A DNA stretch of 16,965 nucleotides from CBDUXT01 sp965371245 (GCA_965371245.1 CBDUXT010000110.1:1-16965), one strand, 5' to 3'. Shown: positions 7,543 through 14,238, counted from the first letter of the stretch. Numbers and translations: made by a program. The notes: generated by a model not told the origin, from the sequence alone.

Positions 7543-8475
7543 ATGCGGCGCAAAGCCGTCATCGTCCTATTGGCCTTGGTCGCGGCGGACGTGTGGATCC
7601 TCTGGGTTCTGACGCTTCGCTCACCATGCACGCATATCTCGGTCGTGGGGAACACGGTGTTCGCCCTCGCAAACGGCGCGCTCTCCGTGCAGCGGCCCTA
7701 TGTTGTGGACACCGTTGGCGGATCGATCAACTGGTGGTATTGGAACCCCAAACGGGGCAAGACTTGGCTTCCTTCGTTCCACCCTGATGGCCCGTTCACT
7801 GGTTTTCGGGTTCCGATGTGGATGCCGGTTTTGTTGCTGGCCGCCTACCCCACCCACGCCATCGTCAGCGGTCTGGCGCGCCGCAGGCGGTTGCACACCG
7901 GCGGATCGCGCGAACTCGAGGCGTTAGGTTCAAGCAATCGACCCGGCGGAAACCGGCAAGAGAGCACTGGTACAGCCGAACATGACGTTGGAGAATCGCC
8001 AGCGACGCCTGAGGCCCGTGCTCTTCGCCCCGCCAGTTCCGGGCCGTTCCGAACCCCCTTGTCTTCACCAAGCCGGGCGCGAACCCGCCCGGCACGCACC
8101 TCTGAAACGAGGCGCCAGGCCGAAAAAAAGCCCGGGCATCGGAGGATGATGACCGGGCTGAATGGGGTGCCCCGCGATTATCGGCATCGGTTTCCCCGGC
8201 CGTGCCGTGCGCAGAGCGCAAATGGGTTTCGTGTCAACTGGGCAACGCCTTGGGTCCGTGACCAGGGCGTCGCACCACGACGGAAAGTGGACAGCAGTAG
8301 CTACAGCAAGTTGGGGGCCAGCGGTCTTATGGGCCGTCTCTCGCTCAAGGAGGCCTTCTTGGCAGGATGGGCGTTGGGGCAAACCTCCCATCGCTTGGTC
8401 GCTACACCCACCCAAATCCTAGGCGATCGCATTCGGGGGCTCGCAACGGCTCCAGGGGCCTATCTCGTCCGATAG
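7543..8475 (+). CDS. Two-helix membrane protein; C-terminal two-thirds doubtful
   Basis: The reading frame is 310 codons from ATG 7543. Residues 5-26 (AVIVLLALVAADVWILWVLT) and 92-107 (MWMPVLLLAAYPTHAI) are membrane segments. Between them is a probable extracytoplasmic part with INWWYWNPKRGKTW. This layout, ending in a basic stretch after the second helix (RRRR), matches a common small planctomycete membrane protein, which often ends in a zinc-ribbon CGYDLTGN tail. No such tail is present. From about residue 115 (base 7890) the translation is Arg/Pro/Ser-rich with no protein character, and it reads through a hairpin that terminates the other strand (8123-8159). The true gene probably decayed or lost its original end; treat everything after about 7890 as uncertain. 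No clear ribosome site is seen. Confidence 0.5.
   Translation: MRRKAVIVLLALVAADVWILWVLTLRSPCTHISVVGNTVFALANGALSVQRPYVVDTVGGSINWWYWNPKRGKTWLPSFHPDGPFTGFRVPMWMPVLLLAAYPTHAIVSGLARRRRLHTGGSRELEALGSSNRPGGNRQESTGTAEHDVGESPATPEARALRPASSGPFRTPLSSPSRARTRPARTSETRRQAEKKPGHRRMMTGLNGVPRDYRHRFPRPCRAQSANGFRVNWATPWVRDQGVAPRRKVDSSSYSKLGASGLMGRLSLKEAFLAGWALGQTSHRLVATPTQILGDRIRGLATAPGAYLVR
8123..8159 (-). terminator. Intrinsic terminator facing left
   Basis: On the reverse strand AGCCCGG (8159-8153) pairs with CCGGGCT (8135-8129) around a 17-nt loop, followed by seven T (8129-8123). It is a textbook shape, but no reverse-strand gene is recognised to its right before 9.8 kb. It therefore suggests an unseen reverse transcript or a relic of a lost gene. 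Confidence 0.65.
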
Positions 8476-8775
8476 AGGGACGCGGCATGGCCATTGCATT
8501 GAGGGAGAGCCGTGAGGCGCTGTCCCGTGCGTCCGGCACCATTTCTACGTGCCCGAAACCTTCCGGGCGTGCGGGCGCGTCTCCGCCTATGATTAGGTGT
8601 TGCCGTTTCAAAGGGGCAGGGAAGCAGGGGAAACCCTGGCGGCGAACGCTGCATCTCGGCCCATCCAACGGCCTGGTTCGGTCTTTCGTCATGACCGTCA
8701 TGACTCTGAGCCAAGCGTTGCATCCGACGTGAGCCGGCAACGCCAAGAGGCGCCTGATCGACTTTCGACACCATT
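8160..8775. other. Gene-poor stretch, possible reverse-strand small RNA
   Basis: No frame here has a recognisable protein on either strand. The left part is overlapped by the doubtful tail of the frame from 7543. Inverted repeats are visible: CAAGGAGGCCTTCTTG (8345-8360), a GCCCG/CGGGC hairpin extended by G-U pairs (about 8549-8572), and GATGGG/CCCATC on the reverse strand (about 8365-8391). I checked by eye for RNase P, tmRNA, SRP and 6S signatures and found none. The reverse terminator at 8123-8159 makes a reverse-strand non-coding RNA possible. Confidence 0.35.
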
Positions 8776-8796
8776 GTGAAGCAGGGGGATTTTTCG

Positions 8797-9768
8797 ATGC
8801 GAACGACTTATGCAGCCGTCATCGCCGGCGTGTTCATCTTCATGGTCGGCTGTGCCACCAACATCGAGCCGCCGGCAGAGGCCGTTCTTGCGGGGAATTG
8901 GATGGCGACGACAGCCGACGGTACGACCTTCGCGGCCACGTTCGACGCCAACGGGAAGCTTGTGCAGATCACGGGCACGCGGCAAGACGGGCAAAGTGTG
9001 TCCCTCGACCTCGACGACGCCACGAGCACGGTCGCCGGGGCCGCGTTTGAAATCCGAATCGCCACCGACCAAGGCGAAATCGTCTTCTCCGGCACGATTT
9101 CTGCCGACGGGCGCACACTTGTGGGCACGCTCTCCGACGATGTCACGATTGATGACGTGCTGATCATCGTTATTCCCGGCGGCGATCTTACGTTTGATGC
9201 CGAGCCGGACGACGATGGCAACGCGAACGACAACGGCACGGGCAACGAAAACGACAATGCCGGCGGCAACATGAACGATAACAGCATGGACGACGCCAAC
9301 ACGAATGACAACGGGATGGACAACGGCAACGACGATGGAACGGAAAACGACAACGCCAATACGAACGACAACGGGAACGACAATGGAACGGGCAACGAAA
9401 ACGTCAATGCCAACGACAACATGAACGATAACGGCATGGACGACGCCAACGCAAACGACAACGGAACCCAAAACGAGAACGACAATGCCAACGACAACAT
9501 GAACGCCAACACGAACGACAACGGCAACGACAACGGCAACGACAACGGCAACGACAACGGCAACGACAACGACAACGGAACAGGAACCGATAATACGAAC
9601 GACAACATGAACGATAACAGCATGGGCGACGCCAACGCCAACGACAACAGCACGGACAACGCCAACGACAACGGAACGGGAAACGAAAACGACAATACCA
9701 ACGACAACGCGAACGACAATACGAACTCGAACGCAAACGACAACGACAACGGTGCGGAGCTCCCGTAG
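8797..9768 (+). CDS. Lipoprotein with long Asn/Asp-rich repeat tail
   Basis: A 323-residue lipoprotein. ATG 8797 is preferred over GTG 8776 because AGGGGG lies 8 bases upstream and the signal peptide then starts directly: MRTTYAAVIAGVFIFMVGC, with lipidation at C19. Residues 24-135 look like a small beta-rich globular domain (NWMATTADGTTFAATFDANG, then TISADGRTLVGTLSDDVTI), similar in style to lipocalin-like or extracellular repeats in lipoproteins; I do not name a family. From about residue 139 to 320 the chain is nearly all N, D, G, A, T and M in NDNG-type units, very acidic and with no hydrophobic residues. It is probably extended and could bind Ca2+ or act as a spacer; that is inference. 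The protein has no sorting signal at the C-terminus. Confidence 0.85.
   Translation: MRTTYAAVIAGVFIFMVGCATNIEPPAEAVLAGNWMATTADGTTFAATFDANGKLVQITGTRQDGQSVSLDLDDATSTVAGAAFEIRIATDQGEIVFSGTISADGRTLVGTLSDDVTIDDVLIIVIPGGDLTFDAEPDDDGNANDNGTGNENDNAGGNMNDNSMDDANTNDNGMDNGNDDGTENDNANTNDNGNDNGTGNENVNANDNMNDNGMDDANANDNGTQNENDNANDNMNANTNDNGNDNGNDNGNDNGNDNDNGTGTDNTNDNMNDNSMGDANANDNSTDNANDNGTGNENDNTNDNANDNTNSNANDNDNGAELP
9514..9573 (+). repeat. 12-bp tandem repeat within the Asn/Asp tail
   Basis: Four exact copies of AACGACAACGGC (encoding NDNG) run from 9514 to 9561, with a fifth copy differing in the last triplet. They lie inside a wider degenerate array (about 9214-9765) built from AACGAC/AACGGN triplet pairs. 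Exact copies suggest recent slippage, and copy number is likely to vary between strains. Confidence 0.9.
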
Positions 9769-10130
9769 CGGGCGACGCCGGAAACGAAGAAACGCTCGCG
9801 AACTCGATCCGTGCCGGTGCCGCCCGGGCGAGCGAATTCGCCCCCCACATTCACGCTGAGATCGTCTCGGGACGTTACGGGCCGGGCAACCAACGGTGAA
9901 CGCCGGCGTTTTCCCTTCGACCCTACTCAGTGAGATGCTCCAGGCATGGAGACCTTCCCGCCGAGCTTCGGGATTCGGGACGAGTCGTTTGTCGTGTCGT
10001 TCGATCGCCCGGCGGCCACGCGCGGAAGGACCGCAACGCCGTCATGCCCGAAGAGGCCGCGGACAAACGCCGGAGGGCAACCCCGGTGTTGACGTACGCG
10101 GGGACCGACGCTACCCTCCCCGCCAAGTAA
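9769..10130. other. Intergenic stretch before tRNA-Glu
   Basis: No credible gene is present. Short frames on both strands lack motifs. The right end holds the tRNA promoter. I see no intrinsic terminator with a T-run for the lipoprotein gene. Confidence 0.5.
10089..10117 (+). promoter_or_regulatory. Promoter of tRNA-Glu
   Basis: TTGACG (10089-10094), a 17-base spacer and TACCCT (10112-10117) form a sigma-70-type promoter ending 13 bp before the tRNA. The -35 box matches consensus at 5 of 6 positions. The -10 box is weaker. A short processed 5' leader is expected. Confidence 0.65.
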
Positions 10131-10203
10131 GCCCCCATCGTCTAGTGGCCTAGGATATCAGGTTCTCATCCTGGAGACAGGGGTTCGAGTCCCCTTGGGG
10201 GTA
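10131..10203 (+). tRNA. tRNA-Glu (anticodon CTC)
   Basis: A 73-nt tRNA folds fully: acceptor GCCCCCA with TGGGGGT, D arm GTCTAGTGGCCTAGGAT, anticodon arm TCAGG-TTCTCAT-CCTGG, short variable loop, and T arm AGGGG-TTCGAGT-CCCCT, then A73. Loop positions 34-36 are CTC, which reads GAG (Glu), and the body closely resembles bacterial tRNA-Glu. CCA is not encoded. The first acceptor pair is G1-U72, a wobble. The gene has its own promoter and terminator. Confidence 0.95.
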
Positions 10204-10497
10204 GTCTCACGAGCGTCGGTGTCAGGAGATGGCAGCCGACGCTTATTTATGTCAGGGCAACTACTTACGTCGGTTTCGGGACTCACGTTCTCGGGGCTTC
10301 CATCCTTACGCATCCTGCCATCCGATGCCCCAAGATGCTGTGAGAAGTCATCCGTCGAACATGCTGGCGTACATGCTTTTTCGGGGGACGGTCGGCCGGG
10401 CGGATTTTGGGAATCCCCGGCGGCGTCTCGCATTTTTTGTGGGGCCAATCGCGGGCTCGCTTGGAGGATCTCCGCACGTATAAGTCCAAGTAAGAGG
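10204..10497. other. Gene-free stretch between tRNA-Glu and the IS66 relic
   Basis: Apart from the tRNA terminator no gene or RNA is recognised. Frames on both strands have no family features. GTAAGAGGTCAGCCG at 10490 resembles the GTAAG start of IS66-family inverted repeats and may mark the end of the IS66 relic. Confidence 0.4.
10212..10250 (+). terminator. Intrinsic terminator of tRNA-Glu
   Basis: AGCGTCGG (10212-10219) and CCGACGCT (10236-10243) form an 8-bp stem around a 16-nt loop, followed by TTATTTAT. It lies 8 bp after the tRNA and faces the right way. Confidence 0.75.
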
Positions 10498-10854
10498 TCA
10501 GCCGTTTGCAATGTCGCCTTCGGGTAGCGGGGGGAGTTGGGCGGTGGTGAGGTAGCTTTTCAAGGCATCGACAATGGATCGGGTGGGGTCGAGGCCACGG
10601 AGCCGGAGGGTGCGGTAGACGCTCGTGAGGACGGCCTGGGTGGCGGCGCCGCGGTCACTGCGATTCGATTGGCTATTTTGCAACACGGGACTGCCTCGGC
10701 AATACTCGATCATGCAATAGCCATTGCGATCGTTCGTGAAACACCATAGCCGGCATCCATGGCCATTGATCCGCCAACCGGTTTCGTCGGCGTGGAGATG
10801 GGTGGAGTTCTTCGCTTCTTCCGCGATCTGCTCATACCACGCAACAAGGACGTA
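10498..10854 (-). pseudogene. IS66-family transposase remnant with internal deletion
   Basis: A continuous reverse frame without a start. Its upstream part reads YVLVAWYEQIAEEA, then HLHADETGWRINGHG and LWCFTNDRNGYCMIEYCRGS, matching the region around the first catalytic Asp of IS66-family TnpC (ADETGW). It then passes directly to GAATQAVLTSVYRTLRLRGL and SYLTTAQLPPLP, the TnpC C-terminus. About 100 or more residues that normally lie between, with the other catalytic residues, are missing, yet the frame is kept. The N-terminal half is also absent: homology stops at about 10854, where an inverted-repeat element begins. It is inactive. The stop codon falls inside the putative terminal repeat at 10490-10500. 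Confidence 0.82.
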
Positions 10855-11129
10855 GGGCAGGTCGATGACCTGCCGTTACCATGGGCGAACGTGAATCCAG
10901 TAGGTTCCAGACGAATCCGAAAACGATGAGCATCGTGCTTGCATCCACCTCCGTCCGGTCAAACACACATGCGTCCATCGGCCGGAGTCGTGGCCTTTGT
11001 CGAGCCTCCATCGTCACATCAGGTCGGGTCGGTTTGTTCCGAATTGGACGGGGACCACTGTGATCGAGCTTCCGGACATCGACGATCGAGCATGGAGCAT
11101 AGTAGAGGCAGGTCATCGACCTGCCCTAC
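10852..11129. mobile_element. 278-bp element with 23-bp terminal inverted repeats (MITE-like)
   Basis: The left end (10852-10874, GTAGGGCAGGTCGATGACCT...) and the right end (11107-11129) are exact reverse complements over 23 bp. Each end also contains a palindrome, GGCAGGTC-3-GACCTGCC. No protein is encoded; the frames inside have no features. Its left end coincides with the point where IS66 homology stops. The form is that of a miniature inverted-repeat element or a cassette bounded by two copies of a palindromic repeat. No target-site duplication is evident. Confidence 0.55.
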
Positions 11130-11133
11130 CTGG

Positions 11134-11217
11134 CTGCTCTCGAGCAGTGCTTCACCCGTCCGAGCCAGCATCGCAGCGTGCCACTGCTCTTGAGCAGTGC
11201 TTCACCGATCAGAGCCA
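11134..11217. repeat. Pair of palindrome-containing direct repeats
   Basis: Copies at 11134-11167 and 11184-11217 (50-bp period) match at 30 of 34 positions. Each begins with a hairpin, CTGCTC-TC-GAGCAG or CTGCTC-TT-GAGCAG, followed by TGCTTCACC and ending GAGCCA. They sit 17 bp after the stop codon of the STAND gene and may act as transcript 3' hairpins or be REP-like interspersed repeats. Confidence 0.7.
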
Positions 11218-11233
11218 CGCGACACGGCGGACA

Positions 11234-13264
11234 TCACGACCCGCCTTCGGGCGGCAGACCGTCGAGCCAGCCCTGAACCTTCTCAACCATGTGCGGCATC
11301 CCGGCACGCTCGTAAAGATCACGTGCCTTGATCCAAAGCTCGCGTGCCTTGGCGGGCCGGCCTCGCTGCTCAGAGACCGCCCCGAGGTTGGCGTAGTCGT
11401 TTGCCATGCCCTCTATCCGGCCGAGCTTTGTCTCGATCTCTAGGGACTTACGGTGCATCTCTTCGGCTCTGTCGAAACCACCGCGCCTAGTATAAATCGT
11501 CCCGAGGTTGCCGTAGGCGTTGCTGATGCCCTCAAGCCGGCCGAGATCTTGGTTGATTTCCAGTGATTCGCCGTGCATCTCTTCGGCCCGGTCAAGGTCA
11601 CCGCGCATCGTGTAGATCAGACCGAGGTTGCCGTAGTCGTCGGCCATACCCGCACGTCGCCCGAGCTTTCTCTCGATCTCCAGTGATTTGCTGTGCATCT
11701 TCTCAGCACCGTCTAGGTCACCGCGCGTGTAGTAGATCAGCCCAAGGTTGCCGTACTGGTCGGCCATGCCCTCAAGCCAGTGGAGCTTCTCGTTGATCCG
11801 AAGTGCCATACGGTGCTTCTTCTCGGCGCGGTCCACCTCGCCTTGCGACTGGTAGATCAGCCCGAGGTTACCGTACAAAATCGCCGCCGCTTTCGAGTCA
11901 TCGGTCAGCCGCGCCAAGGCCTCCTCTGCCAGCACTACCGCGGCATCAAGTTGCCCGAGCGCTCGCAGCGGATGTAGGCATTCCTCGATGAACGCCGTAA
12001 CAAAGTCCGATGGGCCCTCCACACGGCCGACGTGTACGGCCAGCCGCCTTGCGGCGAGCGCGTCGGGCGCCGTGTTTTCTTTCTTTGCTGTTTCCAGACG
12101 CTTCCTGAACTCCTGCAGCGCGCGACGGTGATAGGGCTCGGCCTCTTTGTCCGTCATGTCGCCGCAAATGTGATCCGCGAGGATCGCGTGGTAGATGCGG
12201 CGATTCTCGCCCTCGGTTCTGAGTAGCGGGCCCAGGAAGCGGTCGTGCATGAGGGCCTTCCGCTGGGCAGCGGTCACGTCGGCCACGATCTCGACCACAT
12301 CGTCCGGTACGGGTACCTCAAGGATCGCGTATGCCTGAAAGAGTGCCACCGCCTCGGCGCACTGGTCGCCCGTCGCGCCGCCCTGGCCTATCTTCTTCCA
12401 CTGGGCTTCTGCGATGCCCGTCGGGTCAGGCGGCAGGTCGTCAATCGGCGTGCCGGCCGCGATCAGGTCCAGGGCGGCCGGGACGGCGTAGGGGTGGCGG
12501 TTGTATGGCTTCACCGCGTCACGAAGCTCACGCTCGTCGCGATTCATCTCGATCGCGCGGACGTGGATCATTTCCTCGACGGCCGCCTCGTCCAGCACGT
12601 CCAATCGCTCGGGAGGAACGCGCACGGCTATACCCTTTGCGATCAGCCCCGTGAACGTCTCGCTGCCGACGAGAACGTCGTCGGGTCGCTGGGCGAAGAT
12701 GATCTTGATCCTGTCCGGCAGGTCGCGTACGACGATGGCCCAGTCCTGATCGCTGTCTTTCTGCATGTACTTTTCCGGATCGATCACGAAGATAGCCCGG
12801 CCGTTTTCGGGCATGCGATCCGAGATGAGTTTCAGTCGATCGATGAACTCGTCGCGCGTGTTGCGACGCACGTTGCGCTGGAGGGAGAGCAGCAACTCGC
12901 CACCGACCTCAAGCCCCTTGCCAACGATGGGGATGAGCCCCGCCGCCTTGAACAGCCCCTGCCACTGCGCCTTTGTCTCTTTGCCCAGGAACGGCTTCTT
13001 GGATTTGGCGGCCTGGAAGGCGTCCTCGATCATCGATTCCATGACCGACGCGGCGCTGTCGTTCCGCGTCACCTCGTAACGAACGAAGCCGCAGGTGTAG
13101 TCGGGGTTCTCGCAGGCCAGCCGGGCCATCTCGTTGACCAGCAGGGTCTTTCCCATCCCGGCCTGACCGACGACGAGGACGGCCTGTCCGCGCTCATCGG
13201 CCAGCACCTCGTGCCACTGGTCGAGTTCGGGCTTGCGGCCAAAGAATGATCGTCTGTCTGCCAC
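11234..13264 (-). CDS. STAND-type P-loop ATPase with C-terminal TPR array
   Basis: A 676-residue cytoplasmic protein with no signal or membrane helix. SFFGRKPELDQW (6-17) precedes the Walker A loop GQAGMGKT (33-40). AIFVID (157-162) is a Walker B-like strand, IKIIFAQRPDD (186-196) resembles sensor 1 with R193, and HPYAVPAAL resembles the GLPLAL region of NB-ARC/NACHT proteins. A helical or winged-helix middle (about 290-460) follows. Residues 464-660 hold five TPRs of exactly 40 residues, each starting YGNLG or YANLG. Proteins of this class are ATP-driven switches: the repeats sense a ligand and the ATPase oligomerises. Some act in phage defence or as regulators. No N-terminal effector domain precedes the ATPase, so any output must come from a partner or the middle region. 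The start is GTG 13264 with GGAG 9 bases upstream. Repeats and IS relics flank it, suggesting an acquired gene. Confidence 0.88.
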   Translation of the reverse strand: MADRRSFFGRKPELDQWHEVLADERGQAVLVVGQAGMGKTLLVNEMARLACENPDYTCGFVRYEVTRNDSAASVMESMIEDAFQAAKSKKPFLGKETKAQWQGLFKAAGLIPIVGKGLEVGGELLLSLQRNVRRNTRDEFIDRLKLISDRMPENGRAIFVIDPEKYMQKDSDQDWAIVVRDLPDRIKIIFAQRPDDVLVGSETFTGLIAKGIAVRVPPERLDVLDEAAVEEMIHVRAIEMNRDERELRDAVKPYNRHPYAVPAALDLIAAGTPIDDLPPDPTGIAEAQWKKIGQGGATGDQCAEAVALFQAYAILEVPVPDDVVEIVADVTAAQRKALMHDRFLGPLLRTEGENRRIYHAILADHICGDMTDKEAEPYHRRALQEFRKRLETAKKENTAPDALAARRLAVHVGRVEGPSDFVTAFIEECLHPLRALGQLDAAVVLAEEALARLTDDSKAAAILYGNLGLIYQSQGEVDRAEKKHRMALRINEKLHWLEGMADQYGNLGLIYYTRGDLDGAEKMHSKSLEIERKLGRRAGMADDYGNLGLIYTMRGDLDRAEEMHGESLEINQDLGRLEGISNAYGNLGTIYTRRGGFDRAEEMHRKSLEIETKLGRIEGMANDYANLGAVSEQRGRPAKARELWIKARDLYERAGMPHMVEKVQGWLDGLPPEGGS
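11384..11875 (-). repeat. 120-bp tandem repeat encoding TPRs
   Basis: The motif GAGGTTGCCGTA (forward strand) or a near match recurs at 11384, 11504, 11624, 11744 and 11864, exactly 120 bp apart. The units between are strongly similar at DNA level, each encoding one 40-residue TPR. DNA-level similarity points to recent duplication or gene conversion and possible variation in repeat number. Confidence 0.9.
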
Positions 13265-13376
13265 GCGACGTGTCTCCGTGGTCGGCTCGAAGCGTCAAGT
13301 GGCGATTCTATTGGAAGCGGAGCGTTGAGAGTAGTCGGGCGTGCTTGACGCGGGGCGTGTGGGCCGCGAGGCTGGT

Positions 13377-13411
13377 AGTTGATAGTTATCAGTTAACAGT
13401 TGTCAGTTTTC
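13377..13411 (+). repeat. Heptanucleotide repeat, five units of AGTTNNY
   Basis: AGTTGAT, AGTTATC, AGTTAAC, AGTTGTC and AGTTTTC follow each other without gaps, then AGTACTT. The AT-rich run stands out from its GC-rich surroundings. It resembles the short tandem heptamer repeats known in cyanobacteria and other genomes. It lies between the divergent STAND and methyltransferase genes. Confidence 0.75.
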
Positions 13412-13497
13412 AGTACTTGGTGGCTATGGCGGACAACGGCTCGTAGGCAGGGGCATGCTGCTGGAACGCTGCTGGTCCCGCACAATGAGAGGACATC

Positions 13498-14238
13498 ATG
13501 AAGCAACGAACAGGGACGCGGTTTAGCGCAACACGGCGACAAGTGGTTGTCGTGACCATCTTGTCTTGCTGTTTCCCCGCTTTGGTCGGGGGATGCTCGG
13601 GGTTCGGGTTTGAGTGGAGCGTCAAGCCGGGGATCAACGACAGCTACAAGAACGCCAACGTCGATGATTGGATCGTTCGTTTCGAGGGCGAGAGCCGCGA
13701 GATCTACAAGCACCGCGATCGGATTCTGGAGGCAGTCGGCTTGCAGCCCGGGATGACCGTGGCCGACATCGGCTCGGGAACGGGCTTTTTCACGCTGGCC
13801 TTCGCCGGACGGGTCAAGCCGGACGGCAAGGTGCTGGCTGTGGACATCACCCCGGAGTTTCTCAAGCTGATCGATGAGCGCGCCGCCGAGTTCGGCCTTA
13901 CCAACGTGGAAACGGTTCACTCGAAGGCTCGGTCGGCCACATTGCCGGCGGGCTCGGTCGATCTGGTATTCATCTGCGACGTATATCACCACTTCGAGTA
14001 CCCGATGGCGATGATGCGCTCGATCCACAAGGCGCTGAGACCGGGCGGGCAGCTCGTGATTATCGATTTCGAGCGGATCGTGGGTGTCAGCCGGGATTGG
14101 ATCCTAGGCCACGTGCGGGCCGGCAAGGGTGTCGTGACCGATGAGGTGACCTCCTCCGGCTTCCGTCTGGTTGCGGAGGTTGATGCTTCGTACCTTGCGG
14201 AAAACTACTACCTGCGGTTTGAGAAGGTCGGGGAGTAG
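13498..14238 (+). CDS. Exported class I SAM-dependent methyltransferase (putative lipoprotein)
   Basis: A 246-residue protein. The N-terminus has basic residues (TRRQ at 12-15), a hydrophobic core and VGGC, giving a probable lipidated C33. A class I methyltransferase fold follows: VADIGSGTGFFTL (88-100, motif I), KVLAVDITPE (111-120, acidic end of strand 2), then LVFICDVYHHFEYP (motif IV area) and LRPGGQLVIIDFE (motif VI area). DDWIVRFEGESREIY (56-70) before motif I is typical of a UbiE-like subgroup in which signal peptides are common. The substrate is unknown. Because S-adenosylmethionine is cytosolic, an exported enzyme is puzzling; the twin arginine could mean Tat export of a folded, loaded protein. 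GAGAGG lies 5 bases before the ATG. It is divergent from the STAND gene and probably monocistronic. Confidence 0.85.
   Translation: MKQRTGTRFSATRRQVVVVTILSCCFPALVGGCSGFGFEWSVKPGINDSYKNANVDDWIVRFEGESREIYKHRDRILEAVGLQPGMTVADIGSGTGFFTLAFAGRVKPDGKVLAVDITPEFLKLIDERAAEFGLTNVETVHSKARSATLPAGSVDLVFICDVYHHFEYPMAMMRSIHKALRPGGQLVIIDFERIVGVSRDWILGHVRAGKGVVTDEVTSSGFRLVAEVDASYLAENYYLRFEKVGE

Noticed and set aside
8808..9893. 361-codon reverse frame over the Asn/Asp lipoprotein gene (Leu/Ser/Pro repeats)
   Set aside because: It is the antisense reading of the NDNG repeat, open only because the repeat has no reverse stops. The forward frame has a ribosome site, signal peptide and lipobox.
10158..10511. 117-codon reverse frame overlapping the tRNA
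   Set aside because: It ends with a translation of the tRNA antisense strand, a common artefact.
10832..11116. 94-codon reverse frame inside the inverted-repeat element
   Set aside because: No ribosome site or recognisable motif, and the frame includes the palindromic ends. It is more likely to be non-coding repeat DNA.
11384..11875. CRISPR-like regular spacing
   Set aside because: The 120-bp units are coding TPRs similar along their whole length, with no short repeat and unique spacer pattern.
12245..13249. 334-codon forward frame
   Set aside because: It is antisense to the STAND ATPase, whose motifs are clear. The forward translation has no domain character.
10131..13411. Integrated element with attL/attR at tRNA-Glu
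   Set aside because: I found no duplicate of the tRNA 3' end downstream and no integrase gene, so site-specific integration is not supported.
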